Shown: positions 16,755-25,950, counted from the first letter of the stretch. The stretch is 64,000 bases of DNA from Bryobacterales bacterium (GCA_003162425.1 PMOK01000082.1:3262-67261); one strand, 5' to 3'. Made by a program: numbers and translations. The notes: generated by a model not told the origin, from the letters alone.

Positions 16755-17206
16755 ATTAATCTTCTCTTGGATGCCTTGGAAGCTCGCACGTACTACGCGT
16801 ACTCCTAGCTAGACCGCTAAACTGCTTTCCGCGTTTGCTTTTTAACAGCGGAATTATCCTCAGTACGGCCCTACCCACCCTTCCCTGGCGAAAAAGCGGC
16901 TTCCGTTGTTAACCACTGGGGGAAAGTTCGAGTCCTACCTGCGGCGCCAAGACTTCATATAACGAACTGGCACCGCCGTTTTGTTGCGCGAAATGAAACC
17001 GGGCGCCACAAAACGGAGCCACACCGAACGAATCTGGACCAAACCCATTCCGTACAGCACGATCGGCTATAATCCGAGTGTCTCGGCGTATTGGAGCCGG
17101 ACCCTACTACTCGATTCGACCAGAGTCATGCGCATCAAATTGCGGCCACCGCTGGTCATTCGCTTAGGCGGAGCGCCAGTGACGTATTCTGACTAAAGGT
17201 TCGAAA
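16755..17206. other. Gene-poor gap with tRNA scar
   Basis: Between the possible remnant and the first cytochrome gene I see no credible coding sequence. The ORF 16981-17196 has no recognisable product. The only structured item is the tRNA 3'-end fragment at 16926-16949. Confidence 0.6.
16926..16949 (+). other. tRNA-Asn-like 3' fragment (candidate attachment scar)
   Basis: GTTCGAGTCCTACC followed by TGCGGCGCCA reads as the T-loop, T-stem 3' half, acceptor 3' strand and CCA of a tRNA. The matching 5' T-stem and the 5' acceptor strand are absent, so it is not a functional tRNA. The preceding TTGTTAACC resembles a degraded Asn anticodon loop. It covers the same T-loop-to-CCA footprint as attL/attR and marks the border between mobility module and cargo. 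Confidence 0.6.
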
Positions 17207-19153
17207 ATGGCACGGCAATTCCATGGGCTCGGTTTTTTGCTGCTGTCGGTGGCGTCCGTCTGTCCTGCCGCCGATACTCCTGTCGCGCACTTCATCGGAC
17301 CGGAAGCCTGCGCGCGGTGCCATCGGGCCATTGCCGCTCAGCAAAAGCAAACAGCAATGGCAGCCACTTGGCAAGGAGGCCTCACAGCGTGGCTTCCACC
17401 GGCCTTTCAGGCTTCAGCCGCTGACGATCTTCCCTACGAACTCAAGCGCATGGGCGAAGCTTTCACCTACTCCGTCGGCTTCGGCGGCACGCAGTTGACC
17501 TTGCCCGTCGAAGTCTTGATGGGTGGTCGGCGCCATGGGATCGGTTTCCTGGTCTCCATCCGCGAACTCGATGGCATTCCCCTGGCGCGGCCGGCGCTGG
17601 TTCAGACCCGGTACGAGTGGAGTCCGGAAAGGAAACAACTGCTGCTCGCGCCAGGCTGTATACTCGCGAAGCCGCAAACGCTCGACGCCGCGTTAGGCGT
17701 CGTCCTGAGTCCGACGTTCGAATCGCGCTGCCTCAGTTGCCATGGTCAGCCCGGCACCCTGGGAAGCGGCAGGGACGGCGGCGTCGGTTGTGAAAGCTGC
17801 CACGGTCCCGGTTCTGGTCATCTTCTGGCGGTGAACGAAGGTCACCCCATGCAAGGCATCGTCAATCCTAAGCGCTTGTCGCCCGAAGATAGCATCGATG
17901 TCTGCGCCCGCTGCCATATCGGTTTGGGGCGGTTATCCGATCCTTCGACAGACGACTTGCTGGTTGCAAATCAAGTCCTTGCTCTGCGGGGCTCAGAGTG
18001 TTTTCTTCAAAGCGGCAAAGCCATTTCCTGCAACACTTGCCATGATCCTCACAATGACGCGACCGGAGCTCGCCGAGCGGTTAAGGTATGCCTCAACTGT
18101 CACGCCGCAAGCGCGAAACCACACGCTGCGCTGTGCCCCGTGAATGCATCCGGCGGCTGCGTCGGTTGCCACATGCCGTCCGTGGAAATGGGTCCGCTGC
18201 ATTTGGTGGATCATGCGATCCGCGTTCATCCGGAACAAGGGGTGCCGGCCGTAACACCTGGCGCCGCCCTGCGGACACAGATCCGGCCTGTGAGTGAATA
18301 CTTGCGTCTCATCACAACGAATTCGAGTGAAGCTGCCGCTGCCGCGCGCAATCGGCTTCAGGGTGGGGAATCTTTCTACGACGTTGCGCGCGAGGTTTCG
18401 ATCAATCCCGCCGCGCCTATCGGAGGCTATCTAGGCCGCAAGACACTCGCGGAGTTAGACCCAAAGCTTGCAGACGAGGCGGCCCGTCTTGGTCATGGCG
18501 AGACGAGCGCGGTTTTCGAGAGCGCCGGACGATGGGTCATCCTGCAACGCCTGTCCCGCGATTTTCGCCTGCAGGCCGAACAGATGGAACGACAAGCCGA
18601 AGACTTAGCGACGCGCGATGATCCCGTCGCCGCCATCGGGAAGGCGCAGGAAGCGCTCATCGTCTATCCGCACTTCCTTCGCGCTCTTGATTTCATAGGG
18701 GTCACGCTTGCGGCCGCCGGCAATCCCAAACGAGCCGCCGAGGTGTTGAGCACAGCTACGCGCTTTTATCCAAACGATGCCGGCACGGAGTTTGCGCTCG
18801 GCTCCGCGCTGGAACTGCTCAATGACAAAGCCGGCGCGGCCGCGGCGTACCAGCGAGCCATATCGCTCGAAGAGGACTTCACCGCCGCCTACGGAAACTT
18901 GGGGCGAATCTCGTACTCATTGGGTGATTGGCAAAGTGCTATCGCGACCTTTCGGCGCGGTCTTCAAATCAATCCGCTCTCCGCCGAACTCAACTACGAT
19001 TTAGGACTCGCCTTGACCCGTAGCGGCGACGTTGCCGGCGCCCGGCAAGCATTGGCATTGGCGCTTAGATTGGACCCCACTCTCACTGAGCCGGGTGTTC
19101 GTAAGCGCGGCGTTCCGCAACCAGGCCAAGCGGCGCACCGGGAGAATCCGTGA
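17207..19153 (+). CDS. Heptahaem c-type cytochrome with PPIase-like and TPR domains
   Basis: Secreted multihaem protein: signal peptide at residues 1-22, then seven CXXCH sites (CARCH, CLSCH, CESCH, CARCH, CNTCH, CLNCH, CVGCH) over about residues 33-325, arranged like cytochrome c554/NapC-type multihaem modules. A parvulin-like segment at about residues 360-445 (GGESFYDVAREVSINPAAPIG) resembles PpiC-type peptidyl-prolyl isomerases, and TPR repeats fill the last 180 residues. This three-part fusion is unusual. Probably periplasmic electron transfer plus protein-protein contacts; substrate unknown. It follows the tRNA-Asn-like scar and is the first cargo gene. It shares its design with the cytochromes at 25964 and 29905. 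Confidence 0.88.
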   Translation: MARQFHGLGFLLLSVASVCPAADTPVAHFIGPEACARCHRAIAAQQKQTAMAATWQGGLTAWLPPAFQASAADDLPYELKRMGEAFTYSVGFGGTQLTLPVEVLMGGRRHGIGFLVSIRELDGIPLARPALVQTRYEWSPERKQLLLAPGCILAKPQTLDAALGVVLSPTFESRCLSCHGQPGTLGSGRDGGVGCESCHGPGSGHLLAVNEGHPMQGIVNPKRLSPEDSIDVCARCHIGLGRLSDPSTDDLLVANQVLALRGSECFLQSGKAISCNTCHDPHNDATGARRAVKVCLNCHAASAKPHAALCPVNASGGCVGCHMPSVEMGPLHLVDHAIRVHPEQGVPAVTPGAALRTQIRPVSEYLRLITTNSSEAAAAARNRLQGGESFYDVAREVSINPAAPIGGYLGRKTLAELDPKLADEAARLGHGETSAVFESAGRWVILQRLSRDFRLQAEQMERQAEDLATRDDPVAAIGKAQEALIVYPHFLRALDFIGVTLAAAGNPKRAAEVLSTATRFYPNDAGTEFALGSALELLNDKAGAAAAYQRAISLEEDFTAAYGNLGRISYSLGDWQSAIATFRRGLQINPLSAELNYDLGLALTRSGDVAGARQALALALRLDPTLTEPGVRKRGVPQPGQAAHRENP

Positions 19154-19318
19154 AATGGCGTGGCCTGAATTCTCGGTTTGCCTGTTTGCCTATGCGGACT
19201 TTTGTGGGACCGAATTCGCGCAAGACTTAGACACCGCTAGGTTCGTGAGTTAAAGATTCATTACAAAAGCGGGCGGCTTGCTCTCTCCCGAGTCTAAATC
19301 GTTGTTGGGAGGAGAGCA

Positions 19319-19640
19319 ATGCGAACAGCTGGCCGAAACGGCCGCTAATGCTGGAAGCCGCCGACCAGGACAACCTCGAGTTGCTGGCGGCAACCGAAGA
19401 TCGTTCTTCGAGCTACCGAAAGGCTTTCCAACCAGGAAATCGCCCGACGGCTGGGCGTGACGGGCGCAACGGTTGGGAAGTGGAGAGAGGGGTACAGAGC
19501 GCAGAGGATGAGGTTCGTCGGATGATTCGCGCCCTGGGCCGCGCGAGATCGTGGATGCCAAGGTAGAGGAGGCGGCCCTAACTCACCTAACACTTCGAAG
19601 GCTCGGAATTCCTCAACGAATGTCTAACCCAGGACACTAG
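19319..19640 (+). pseudogene. IS630-family transposase N-terminal remnant
   Basis: Broken reading frame: MRTAGR, then in the next frame LMLEAADQDNLELLA, then in another RLSNQEIARRLGVTGATVGK (the HTH of IS630 transposases), then PREIVDAKVEEAALTH before TAG at 19640. At least three frame changes and loss of the whole DDE domain make it non-functional. No terminal repeats identified. Confidence 0.75.
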
Positions 19641-19654
19641 ACTAATACTTTCGT

Positions 19655-21040
19655 TTAGTACGCGGCCCGGAGCCTGATAACAGTTACGTCCGAATCCTGC
19701 GGCTGCGCTGGCAGCTTGATAATCAGGCGGCTATCCAACTGGTCGAAAGTCAACGGCTGGTTTGTGGCAAGCAGACTGGCAGAACGAAACTTCGGCAAGC
19801 CTTGACCCGGCAGTTCGAGCGACTCTCCAGGCCAATCGAAGACGTGCAAGAAAACGTCGCGGCCTCGTGCCGTGGTCCGCACGCCGCCCAGCCCTTGAAG
19901 TGGTCCATAGGTTGTGCCATAGATCGACTCGCCGTTGCGGTCTAGCCACTTGCCAATCGCTTGGAGGCATTCCGTGAACTCGGGCTGAATTGTTCCATCC
20001 GGGCCGGGGCCCACGTTCAAGAGGAAGTTACCTCCGCGGCTTGCCACTTCCACTAGGGTTCGGACGAGTTGTCCCGCCGTCTTGAAGTCGCGGTCATTCT
20101 TGTTGTAGGCCCACGTGCCGTTAATCGTCATGCACGTCTCCCAGAGCCGGAACTCCTCGGGTGTGGGTAGGTAGCCTGGCTTTGTACCCGGGTCCTTGTG
20201 ATCGAAATCCAGATAGTTGCCCTTTACCGGAATGCCTGCGGGCAGGAATTGCTCAGGCGTTTCGAAGTCCCCCGGAATGCCTATGCGATTGTTGATCAGC
20301 GTGTTCGGTTGCTGTTCGAGAATGGCCCGCTGCATCCGATATCCATCGAACTTGCGCTGATTGTACAAGCCATCGAACCAGATGAGTGCAACGTCTCCGT
20401 AGCGCGTAAGCAACTCGCGCAGTTGCATCTCCATGTAGCTGAGATAAGTTGGCCACGTATCGCGGGTTGGCTCACCATTCCAGTTCTCGGCGGCGAGCTT
20501 GGATGTGTCCCGGAACCCTGGATGATTCATATCCGGCGGCGAGTAGTAGAAACCGAGTGGCATCTTCTGGCGCTGGCACGCTTCGGATAACTGCTTCACG
20601 ATATCGTTTTTGTAAGGTGTGTTCGAGATCTTGTAGGTGGTGAATGCGGAATCGAACATGCAAAAGCCGTCATGGTGCTTCGTCGTGAAGACCATATAGC
20701 GCTGACCTGCTGTTCTGGCCAACGCGACCCAGCTATCCGGATCGAAGCGAACCGGGTTGAACCGGCTCGGCAAAGCTCGGTACTCCTGCTCCGTTATGGC
20801 GAATTGCTTCGAAGGACGCATGATCGGCCAGGAAGCTTCCACGCTGGCGACAGAGTAAGGTCCCCAATGGATGAACATGCCAAACTTGGCTTCGCGATAC
20901 CAGGCAGTTCGATGGGCGTCGTCAGCCAGTGATTGAGCCAAAGGTACGGGAGTAGCTTTGGATCCCGTGCTGCGCTGGGGCGAAGCTACCTTCGCAAAAG
21001 AGATCCCGGAAGCGATTGCGAGTAACTGACGTCGATTCAT
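19655..21040 (-). CDS. GH29 alpha-L-fucosidase
   Basis: Glycoside hydrolase family 29 enzyme removing terminal alpha-L-fucose from glycans. It has an N-terminal signal (MNRRQLLAIASGISFAKVA), the entry motif KFGMFIHWGPYSVAS, FTTKHHDGFCMFDS, and the expected nucleophile Asp in ALIWFDGLYNQ (about residue 220), with the C-terminal beta-sandwich after residue 370. 461 residues, normal for GH29. The twin-arginine-like start suggests Tat export. Last gene of the minus-strand fucose operon, 18 bp after the RhaT-type permease gene. A second GH29 gene lies at 40332 on the other strand. Confidence 0.93.
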   Translation of the reverse strand: MNRRQLLAIASGISFAKVASPQRSTGSKATPVPLAQSLADDAHRTAWYREAKFGMFIHWGPYSVASVEASWPIMRPSKQFAITEQEYRALPSRFNPVRFDPDSWVALARTAGQRYMVFTTKHHDGFCMFDSAFTTYKISNTPYKNDIVKQLSEACQRQKMPLGFYYSPPDMNHPGFRDTSKLAAENWNGEPTRDTWPTYLSYMEMQLRELLTRYGDVALIWFDGLYNQRKFDGYRMQRAILEQQPNTLINNRIGIPGDFETPEQFLPAGIPVKGNYLDFDHKDPGTKPGYLPTPEEFRLWETCMTINGTWAYNKNDRDFKTAGQLVRTLVEVASRGGNFLLNVGPGPDGTIQPEFTECLQAIGKWLDRNGESIYGTTYGPLQGLGGVRTTARGRDVFLHVFDWPGESLELPGQGLPKFRSASLLATNQPLTFDQLDSRLIIKLPAQPQDSDVTVIRLRAAY

Positions 21041-21058
21041 TTTAAAATCACCTTTCCC

Positions 21059-22096
21059 TCAAGACCGCGAGGCAAGCAGAAACGTCGCGGAAGCCAGCAG
21101 GAGAAGGCTAGCAGCCATCCCGTATTTCGCCGACGGCGGAGCGCCGCGCCACTCCGAAGTCAGCAGTCCCGAACCGTTAGCCGTCATGATCATGAAGATC
21201 TGGAACAGCGCCCACCCAACGGATGTGCCCAGATCGCCGAGATAGACCGAACCTACGCCGTAGACGGCGAAAGCCCCCATCCATAAAACCCCCATAGCGA
21301 TCCCGCACCAGGCATCCGCGCCCCACCCCCCTCGAAAAAACTTCCATGTGCCATTGCGGGAGAGCCGAACCGCAGCATAGGAGACGTTGGGCACAAAGCC
21401 GCCTAACAACGCGATGGGCCATACGGCATAGCCGGCGCTTTCGGGAGAGTTCCCCATCCGCACCGCCTGCCGGGCGATACCGTCCCCGAATGCAAAGGCG
21501 TAATTCAGCATGGGCGCCAGAATTCCGCATAAGACAGCCAGGCCGAGCGCGGTGCTGTAGCCACTCTCCCGGGCCGGGCGTGCCGCGGTTCCGGTTTTCT
21601 CGCGCATTCTCCCGGCCCAGGCGGCGAGCGCGACTCCCACTATCATTACGGCAACCCCGCAAAAGACGATTAAGCCCCGGTAGCTGGCGGCAACATCGCG
21701 ATGCTTGACGAGCAGCGGGACGAGCGTTCCGAAAAGCGCCCCAAGACCCACAATTACGGCGTATCCGAGCGCCATCCCGAGCCGCGCGATGCACAGACCG
21801 AACAGCACCTGCGCGATTCCCCATCCTGCTCCGAACAACAGCGACGGCGCGAATGTCATGAGGGGCAGTGAACGATATACTGCCGGCAAGTCCGCCACGT
21901 TTTTCAGAGCGAGCGCCCAGGGAAGGATGATTAGGGAAACGATGCTAAAGACAAGCCACACGCATTCCCACGGCCACCGGCGGGCGTACTTCATGGGCAG
22001 CATGCATGTGCCGGAGAGCAAACCCGCCAACAGCGTCAACGCAAAGCCGATTCGAAAATGTTCCAAGGTCAGCGGCTCCCCGGGATGAGGTCGCAT
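21059..22096 (-). CDS. RhaT-type sugar/proton symporter
   Basis: Integral membrane permease of the DMT superfamily, L-rhamnose/H+ symporter family. About ten hydrophobic segments, including LTLLAGLLSGTCMLPMKYAR at the start (the RhaT signature), LLFGAGWGIAQVLFGLCIARLGMALGYAVIVGLGALFG and a C-terminal SLLLLASATFLLA. 345 residues, matching the RhaT length. Because it sits between fucosidase and fuconate dehydratase genes, the substrate is probably L-fucose, a stereo-related deoxy sugar; rhamnose remains possible. Its start overlaps the end of the dehydratase gene by 28 bp. Confidence 0.88.
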   Translation of the reverse strand: MRPHPGEPLTLEHFRIGFALTLLAGLLSGTCMLPMKYARRWPWECVWLVFSIVSLIILPWALALKNVADLPAVYRSLPLMTFAPSLLFGAGWGIAQVLFGLCIARLGMALGYAVIVGLGALFGTLVPLLVKHRDVAASYRGLIVFCGVAVMIVGVALAAWAGRMREKTGTAARPARESGYSTALGLAVLCGILAPMLNYAFAFGDGIARQAVRMGNSPESAGYAVWPIALLGGFVPNVSYAAVRLSRNGTWKFFRGGWGADAWCGIAMGVLWMGAFAVYGVGSVYLGDLGTSVGWALFQIFMIMTANGSGLLTSEWRGAPPSAKYGMAASLLLLASATFLLASRS

Positions 22097-23313
22097 GAAA
22101 GGCCGGGCTCCTGCGCCGTAACATACTTTCCGTTTTCGACCACGGCCGGATGCACGAAGTGCTGGCGCAAGTGGGGAATGTGCTCAAGAAAGACGACCGG
22201 ATGGCCAAGCGCCACGTGATTGAACAGGACCAGGTGCTGGTGAATTTGCCCCATATCTCCCACATGCGGCACCACCGGCATCTCGTATCTCCGCGCCAGC
22301 AGGCTGACCGCGAGGAACTCGGCAACGCCGGCCAGACGCGTGCAATCCGCCTGCGCAAAGTGCATGGCGCGACTTAGCATGAAGTTGCGGAACATTATGC
22401 GATTGGGTACATGCTCACCCAAGGCGATGCGGAGGGGCGCGATTCGGTCGGCGAGCCGGACGTGTCCTTCGATATCGTCCGGATGAGTGGGCTCTTCGAT
22501 CCAATAGGGATCGATCTCGCGCACAGCCTCGCACACGCGGGCGGCCTGTTGCACCGTCCATTGTTGATTGGCGTCGAGCATAATCCGGCACTCGGCTCCG
22601 GCGAGTTGGCGAAGCAGGGTAGCGCGGCGTACGTCTCGCCTCCAGTCCGCGGAACCAACCTTGAGCTTCAGTGCCCGGAAGCCTCTGTCGAGCGCCTGTT
22701 TCACGTTGTCCGAGAGTTGCGCCTCGTCGTACTGAAACCAACCGACGGAGGTGTCGTAACCGGGATATCCGTCTACGAGAACATGTTCGCGTTCCGTTCG
22801 GCGTTCGCGCTCCGCCTCGATCATTTCAACGGCCTGCTCGCGGGTTAAATCTTCTTCGAGATAACTGAGGTCCAGCAGATTCGCCAACTCGCGCGAACTC
22901 AGATCGAGGAGCAGACGCCACAAAGGCACGCCGCGCGCTTTCGCCCAAAGATCGAAACAGGCGTTCGTCAAAGAAGCCAGAGCGAGGTGAACAGCACCTT
23001 TGTGCGGCCCCAGCCACCGCAGGCTTGCGTCATCCGACAGTTTGCGGCTCACCGCGCCGAAGTCGGACATCAAGTCTTCAATAGGTATTTTGGGAAGCAA
23101 TTCGCCAAGCGCTGCGATCAAACGGCAGACGATCTCGTTGCCATTGCCCAAAGTGAGAACGATTCCGCAACCCGAAATGCCATCCGCGGCGATCAACCGC
23201 GTGACCGCGAACGCGTATTGGACCACATTGTGAACAGCGTCCGTGCCGGCGCCCGCTTCCAAATCGAACCGGCGGTCCTCCGTCTCAACGCGCAAGATAG
23301 TGACGGACTTCAT
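22069..23313 (-). CDS. Enolase-superfamily sugar-acid dehydratase, likely L-fuconate dehydratase
   Basis: Mandelate racemase/muconate lactonizing-type enzyme. Motifs in order: base Lys in ALKLKVGS, metal ligands in MLDANQQW and WIEEPTHPDD, GEHVPNR, and the C-terminal HVGDMGQIHQHL. The order and spacing (KVG, DANQ, WIEEPT.PDD, GEH) agree with L-fuconate dehydratase, which makes 2-keto-3-deoxy-L-fuconate; galactonate or rhamnonate dehydratase is less likely. 414 residues versus about 440 for Xanthomonas FucD. Overlaps the SDR gene by 4 bp. Cytoplasmic. The fucosidase and permease around it support the assignment. Confidence 0.82.
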   Translation of the reverse strand: MKSVTILRVETEDRRFDLEAGAGTDAVHNVVQYAFAVTRLIAADGISGCGIVLTLGNGNEIVCRLIAALGELLPKIPIEDLMSDFGAVSRKLSDDASLRWLGPHKGAVHLALASLTNACFDLWAKARGVPLWRLLLDLSSRELANLLDLSYLEEDLTREQAVEMIEAERERRTEREHVLVDGYPGYDTSVGWFQYDEAQLSDNVKQALDRGFRALKLKVGSADWRRDVRRATLLRQLAGAECRIMLDANQQWTVQQAARVCEAVREIDPYWIEEPTHPDDIEGHVRLADRIAPLRIALGEHVPNRIMFRNFMLSRAMHFAQADCTRLAGVAEFLAVSLLARRYEMPVVPHVGDMGQIHQHLVLFNHVALGHPVVFLEHIPHLRQHFVHPAVVENGKYVTAQEPGLSCDLIPGSR

Positions 23314-24068
23314 CGCCGGTAGCCTAGTTCCGCGCCCCCGCTAACGGGAAGGATGCAGCCCGTGATGAAACGCGCTTTCTCGGACAATAGAAACACAGCG
23401 GCATCGGCGATCACGTCGCCTTGCGGACAGTATCCAAGCGCGTGAATCTGATCCAGGTACGTTCGGATCGACGTTGCATCCGGTTGCTCGCCGCACCAGC
23501 GTTCGAGCGTCGGGGTCCAAACACCAGCCGGACAAACGGCATTGACTCGGACGCCGAACCCGGCATAGTCAAGCGCCATGGACTTCGTTAGCGCGATCAT
23601 GCCGCCTTTGGTTGCCGTGTAGGCGGCGTGAATCGATTGCCCGATGAGACCCACCATGCTGGCGGTGTTCAGGATGACACCACGGGTTTGCTTCAGCATG
23701 GGCAGCGCTGACCTCGTCGTCCAATAAACGCTTTTTAGATTGACATTAAACAAACTGTCCCACTCCCGCTCTGAGGTTTCCTCCAACGTCTTGGAAGGAC
23801 TCGCAATTCCTGCGTTGTTGTGCACCGCGTCGATCCGGCCAAAATGGGAGAATGCTGTTTTCACGGCACGGTCGACCGAGGCGCCATCAGCGACATCACA
23901 CATCAGGGCGATGCTGCCGTCGCCCGCATGCGCCGTCCCCTCCGCGGCGTGCTCGTCGACATCGACCACCACGACCTTCGCGCCTTCAGCTGCATAAACA
24001 ATCGCACATGCGCGGCCGATTCCGCTCCCGCCTCCGGTAATGAACACGACCTTGTCTTCGAGTAGCAT
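23310..24068 (-). CDS. Short-chain dehydrogenase, candidate L-fucose dehydrogenase
   Basis: Classical SDR: glycine motif TGGGSGIG, NNAG, catalytic Ser in ILNTASMVG and YxxxK in YTATKGG. In this operon it could oxidise L-fucose to the lactone or act on 2-keto-3-deoxy-fuconate; the sequence does not decide. The track start 24089 would overlap the preceding gene; ATG 24068, 7 bp after that gene's stop, begins MLLEDKVVFITGG like other SDRs and is preferred (about 252 residues). Its stop overlaps the dehydratase start by 4 bp. Confidence 0.88.
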   Translation of the reverse strand: MLLEDKVVFITGGGSGIGRACAIVYAAEGAKVVVVDVDEHAAEGTAHAGDGSIALMCDVADGASVDRAVKTAFSHFGRIDAVHNNAGIASPSKTLEETSEREWDSLFNVNLKSVYWTTRSALPMLKQTRGVILNTASMVGLIGQSIHAAYTATKGGMIALTKSMALDYAGFGVRVNAVCPAGVWTPTLERWCGEQPDATSIRTYLDQIHALGYCPQGDVIADAAVFLLSEKARFITGCILPVSGGAELGYRR

Positions 24069-24075
24069 CTTGGCC

Positions 24076-25239
24076 CTATTGCGCCTCATACGATTTATGG
24101 CATTCGGCGATTCCCTTCTCCATCGCGTCGAGAGCTGCCGGAATCCCCATCTCGCCGGTCATGGCGGAACGAACCGTACGCCAAAGCAGCTCCTCGATCG
24201 CGGGATAGTAAGGAAGGCTGGGCGGAACTAGCACGTCTTCGGCGATAACACAATCCAGCAGCCTCCAGCGCTCGCTCTCCGCGGCGGGCGCTTCGGAACG
24301 CATTTGCGCAACTACGGCCGGGCGCGCGGGAACCGACCCTTGACGCGCTTCTTGCAGTTGCTGTTCGGGCGAGGTGAGAAACCGAAGGAGTTGGATCGCC
24401 TCTGGCCGCTGGATGCCGCGCCGCGTGAGTGCGAAAGTATGCGATCCGGCATATGCTTTGTGGATTCCGCCGGGCCCGGCGGGCATTCTGGCCAAGCCGA
24501 GTTGGCCGCTCACCTGAGATACGGCAGGATCGTGATACACGCCGTAATAGCCCGGCCAATCGCAAATCATTGCGGCAAGGCCGTCGCGGAAACACTGGTG
24601 CGCCTCGTCGTAACGCCACTCAACCACTCGCGCGGGAACCGCACCCGAACCGTACAACTCACGAATGACTTCCAGCGCCCAGGTGCCACCCGCATTGTTT
24701 AGCTGCGGGATCTTCGATTGAGGGAATAAGCGTGCACCGGCCATCTCAGCCAATTCAAAAAACATTCCGAACAGGCCGGAGCCCCGTCCGGTAAATACGA
24801 AACCAAAAAAGCCGCGGCCCGTCGATAGCCGGCGTGCTGTCTCGATGAGTTCCGTCCATGTGCCTGGGGCCTGCACCATTAGGTCCCTTCGATAATGCAG
24901 CAATTTCACATCGATGTTGCGCGGCAGCCCATAGAGGCGGCCTTCGATTCTTGCGCGCTCCATGAGCGGCGCATAGAAATCGGCGATATTGAGTTGACTG
25001 ATAGCGTCATCAAGAGGCGCGAGAAAAGATAGCTGCGACGGCGCGTACTTGGTGTGCGTGCTTACCAGGTCGTACGTGACCTCGGGCAACGACGCGAGAT
25101 GCGCATTCAACTGCTCGTGAGGAGCGCGAAAGCCGATGTTCACGCGGGTTCCCGCCGCGCGCTCGAAATTGGCAATGCACGCGTAGAGTTGGTCATACAT
25201 GGGGCCACTGATCAATGCGACGCACAACGGATCAGGCAT
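24076..25239 (-). CDS. Family 1 extracellular solute-binding protein, orphan
   Basis: Sugar-type ABC binding-protein fold: ANFERAAGTRVNIGFRAPHEQ, YDLVSTHTKYAPSQ, GRLYGLPRNIDVKLLHYRRDL and KAYAGSHTFALTRRG. The track start at 25362 runs through the decayed regulator; ATG 25239, 8 bp after the regulator's stop, gives about 387 residues. No signal peptide or lipobox is evident from this start, which is odd for a binding protein, and no ABC permease or ATPase gene is present in the island. It may have lost its partners, or act as an intracellular sugar sensor. First intact gene of the fucose operon. Confidence 0.78.
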   Translation of the reverse strand: MPDPLCVALISGPMYDQLYACIANFERAAGTRVNIGFRAPHEQLNAHLASLPEVTYDLVSTHTKYAPSQLSFLAPLDDAISQLNIADFYAPLMERARIEGRLYGLPRNIDVKLLHYRRDLMVQAPGTWTELIETARRLSTGRGFFGFVFTGRGSGLFGMFFELAEMAGARLFPQSKIPQLNNAGGTWALEVIRELYGSGAVPARVVEWRYDEAHQCFRDGLAAMICDWPGYYGVYHDPAVSQVSGQLGLARMPAGPGGIHKAYAGSHTFALTRRGIQRPEAIQLLRFLTSPEQQLQEARQGSVPARPAVVAQMRSEAPAAESERWRLLDCVIAEDVLVPPSLPYYPAIEELLWRTVRSAMTGEMGIPAALDAMEKGIAECHKSYEAQ

Positions 25240-25246
25240 CGACGTG

Positions 25247-25736
25247 CTACCCTTTCCGTCCGCGCGACCGCTGACCATTGTGATGAGCTTCCATGGATCC
25301 TTCGACGCTCTCCCGGGCTGCATAGGTCGATGCGGCGAAGATCCGGATACAGTGCTGTACACACTGGCCGGCGAGAATCGGATTGCCCTCGCGGTTCATG
25401 TCCGGCACCAGACGTTGATTCGGCAGGTCGCCAATCCAGGCGTCCGGTTCTTGCTCGCTCGTGAGGACGCGGATCTGAATAAACGCAATAGCGGGAAGAG
25501 GAATTTCGCTCCGATCTCGGCCAACACAGGGTTGCCGGGCGCACTCGTGAGCGCGATATGAAAGTGGGGATCTCTCTGAACGGCGCCTGCGCCAGGCTGA
25601 ACTCCTGAGGCCAAATGGTTTCCGCGACTCGATGCCGGGCGTGGAGACGGCCCGTCACGATGACTTGCTCAAGCGCCGAGGCAAGTTGTTCTTTCAGAAG
25701 GACGCCGTGCGAGGCGTCATCGAGAAGGGCGGGCAT
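25247..25736 (-). pseudogene. Decayed GntR/FCD-family regulator
   Basis: The start encodes VLLKEQLASALEQVIVTGRL and TIWPQEFSLAQAPFRE, the winged-helix N-terminus of GntR/FadR regulators. In another frame, DPHFHIALTSAPGNPVLAEI and then GNPILAGQCVQHCIRIFAAS are the end of an FCD ligand domain, closing with TAG at 25247. The middle, including part of the recognition helix and much of the FCD domain, is missing and at least two frame changes are needed. It lies at the head of the fucose operon, so this regulator was probably the operon's repressor and is now inactive. Confidence 0.8.
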
Positions 25737-25761
25737 AAGTCGCTCAGATGGAGTATATCTA

Positions 25762-25789
25762 AACCAACGGCGGTCGTAAATGGTTGGTT
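25762..25789. promoter_or_regulatory. Inverted repeat upstream of the fucose operon
   Basis: AACCAAC, 14 bp, GTTGGTT: a perfect 7-bp inverted repeat 26 bp before the first codon of the decayed GntR gene. The TTGGT/ACCAA-type half-sites resemble operators of GntR/FCD regulators. It could be the former operator, also reaching the divergent cytochrome promoter at 25951. Confidence 0.55.
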
Positions 25790-25950
25790 AGGCCTTTGAA
25801 AAACTAATAGGGCTTATTTCGACCCTTTGGGAAAATCTCGAACATCGCAGCCACCCTGCACCTGTATCGCGCCGCCGTCGTGCGTCTGGCGGCCGCGCCT
25901 GAGGGAGCAATCCGAACAATCGGCAGTGTGTATAACGGCCGCCGGTTCGC

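Noticed and set aside
16981-17196. ORF of 71 aa before the first cytochrome gene
   Set aside because: No motif, no ribosome site, lies in degraded sequence.
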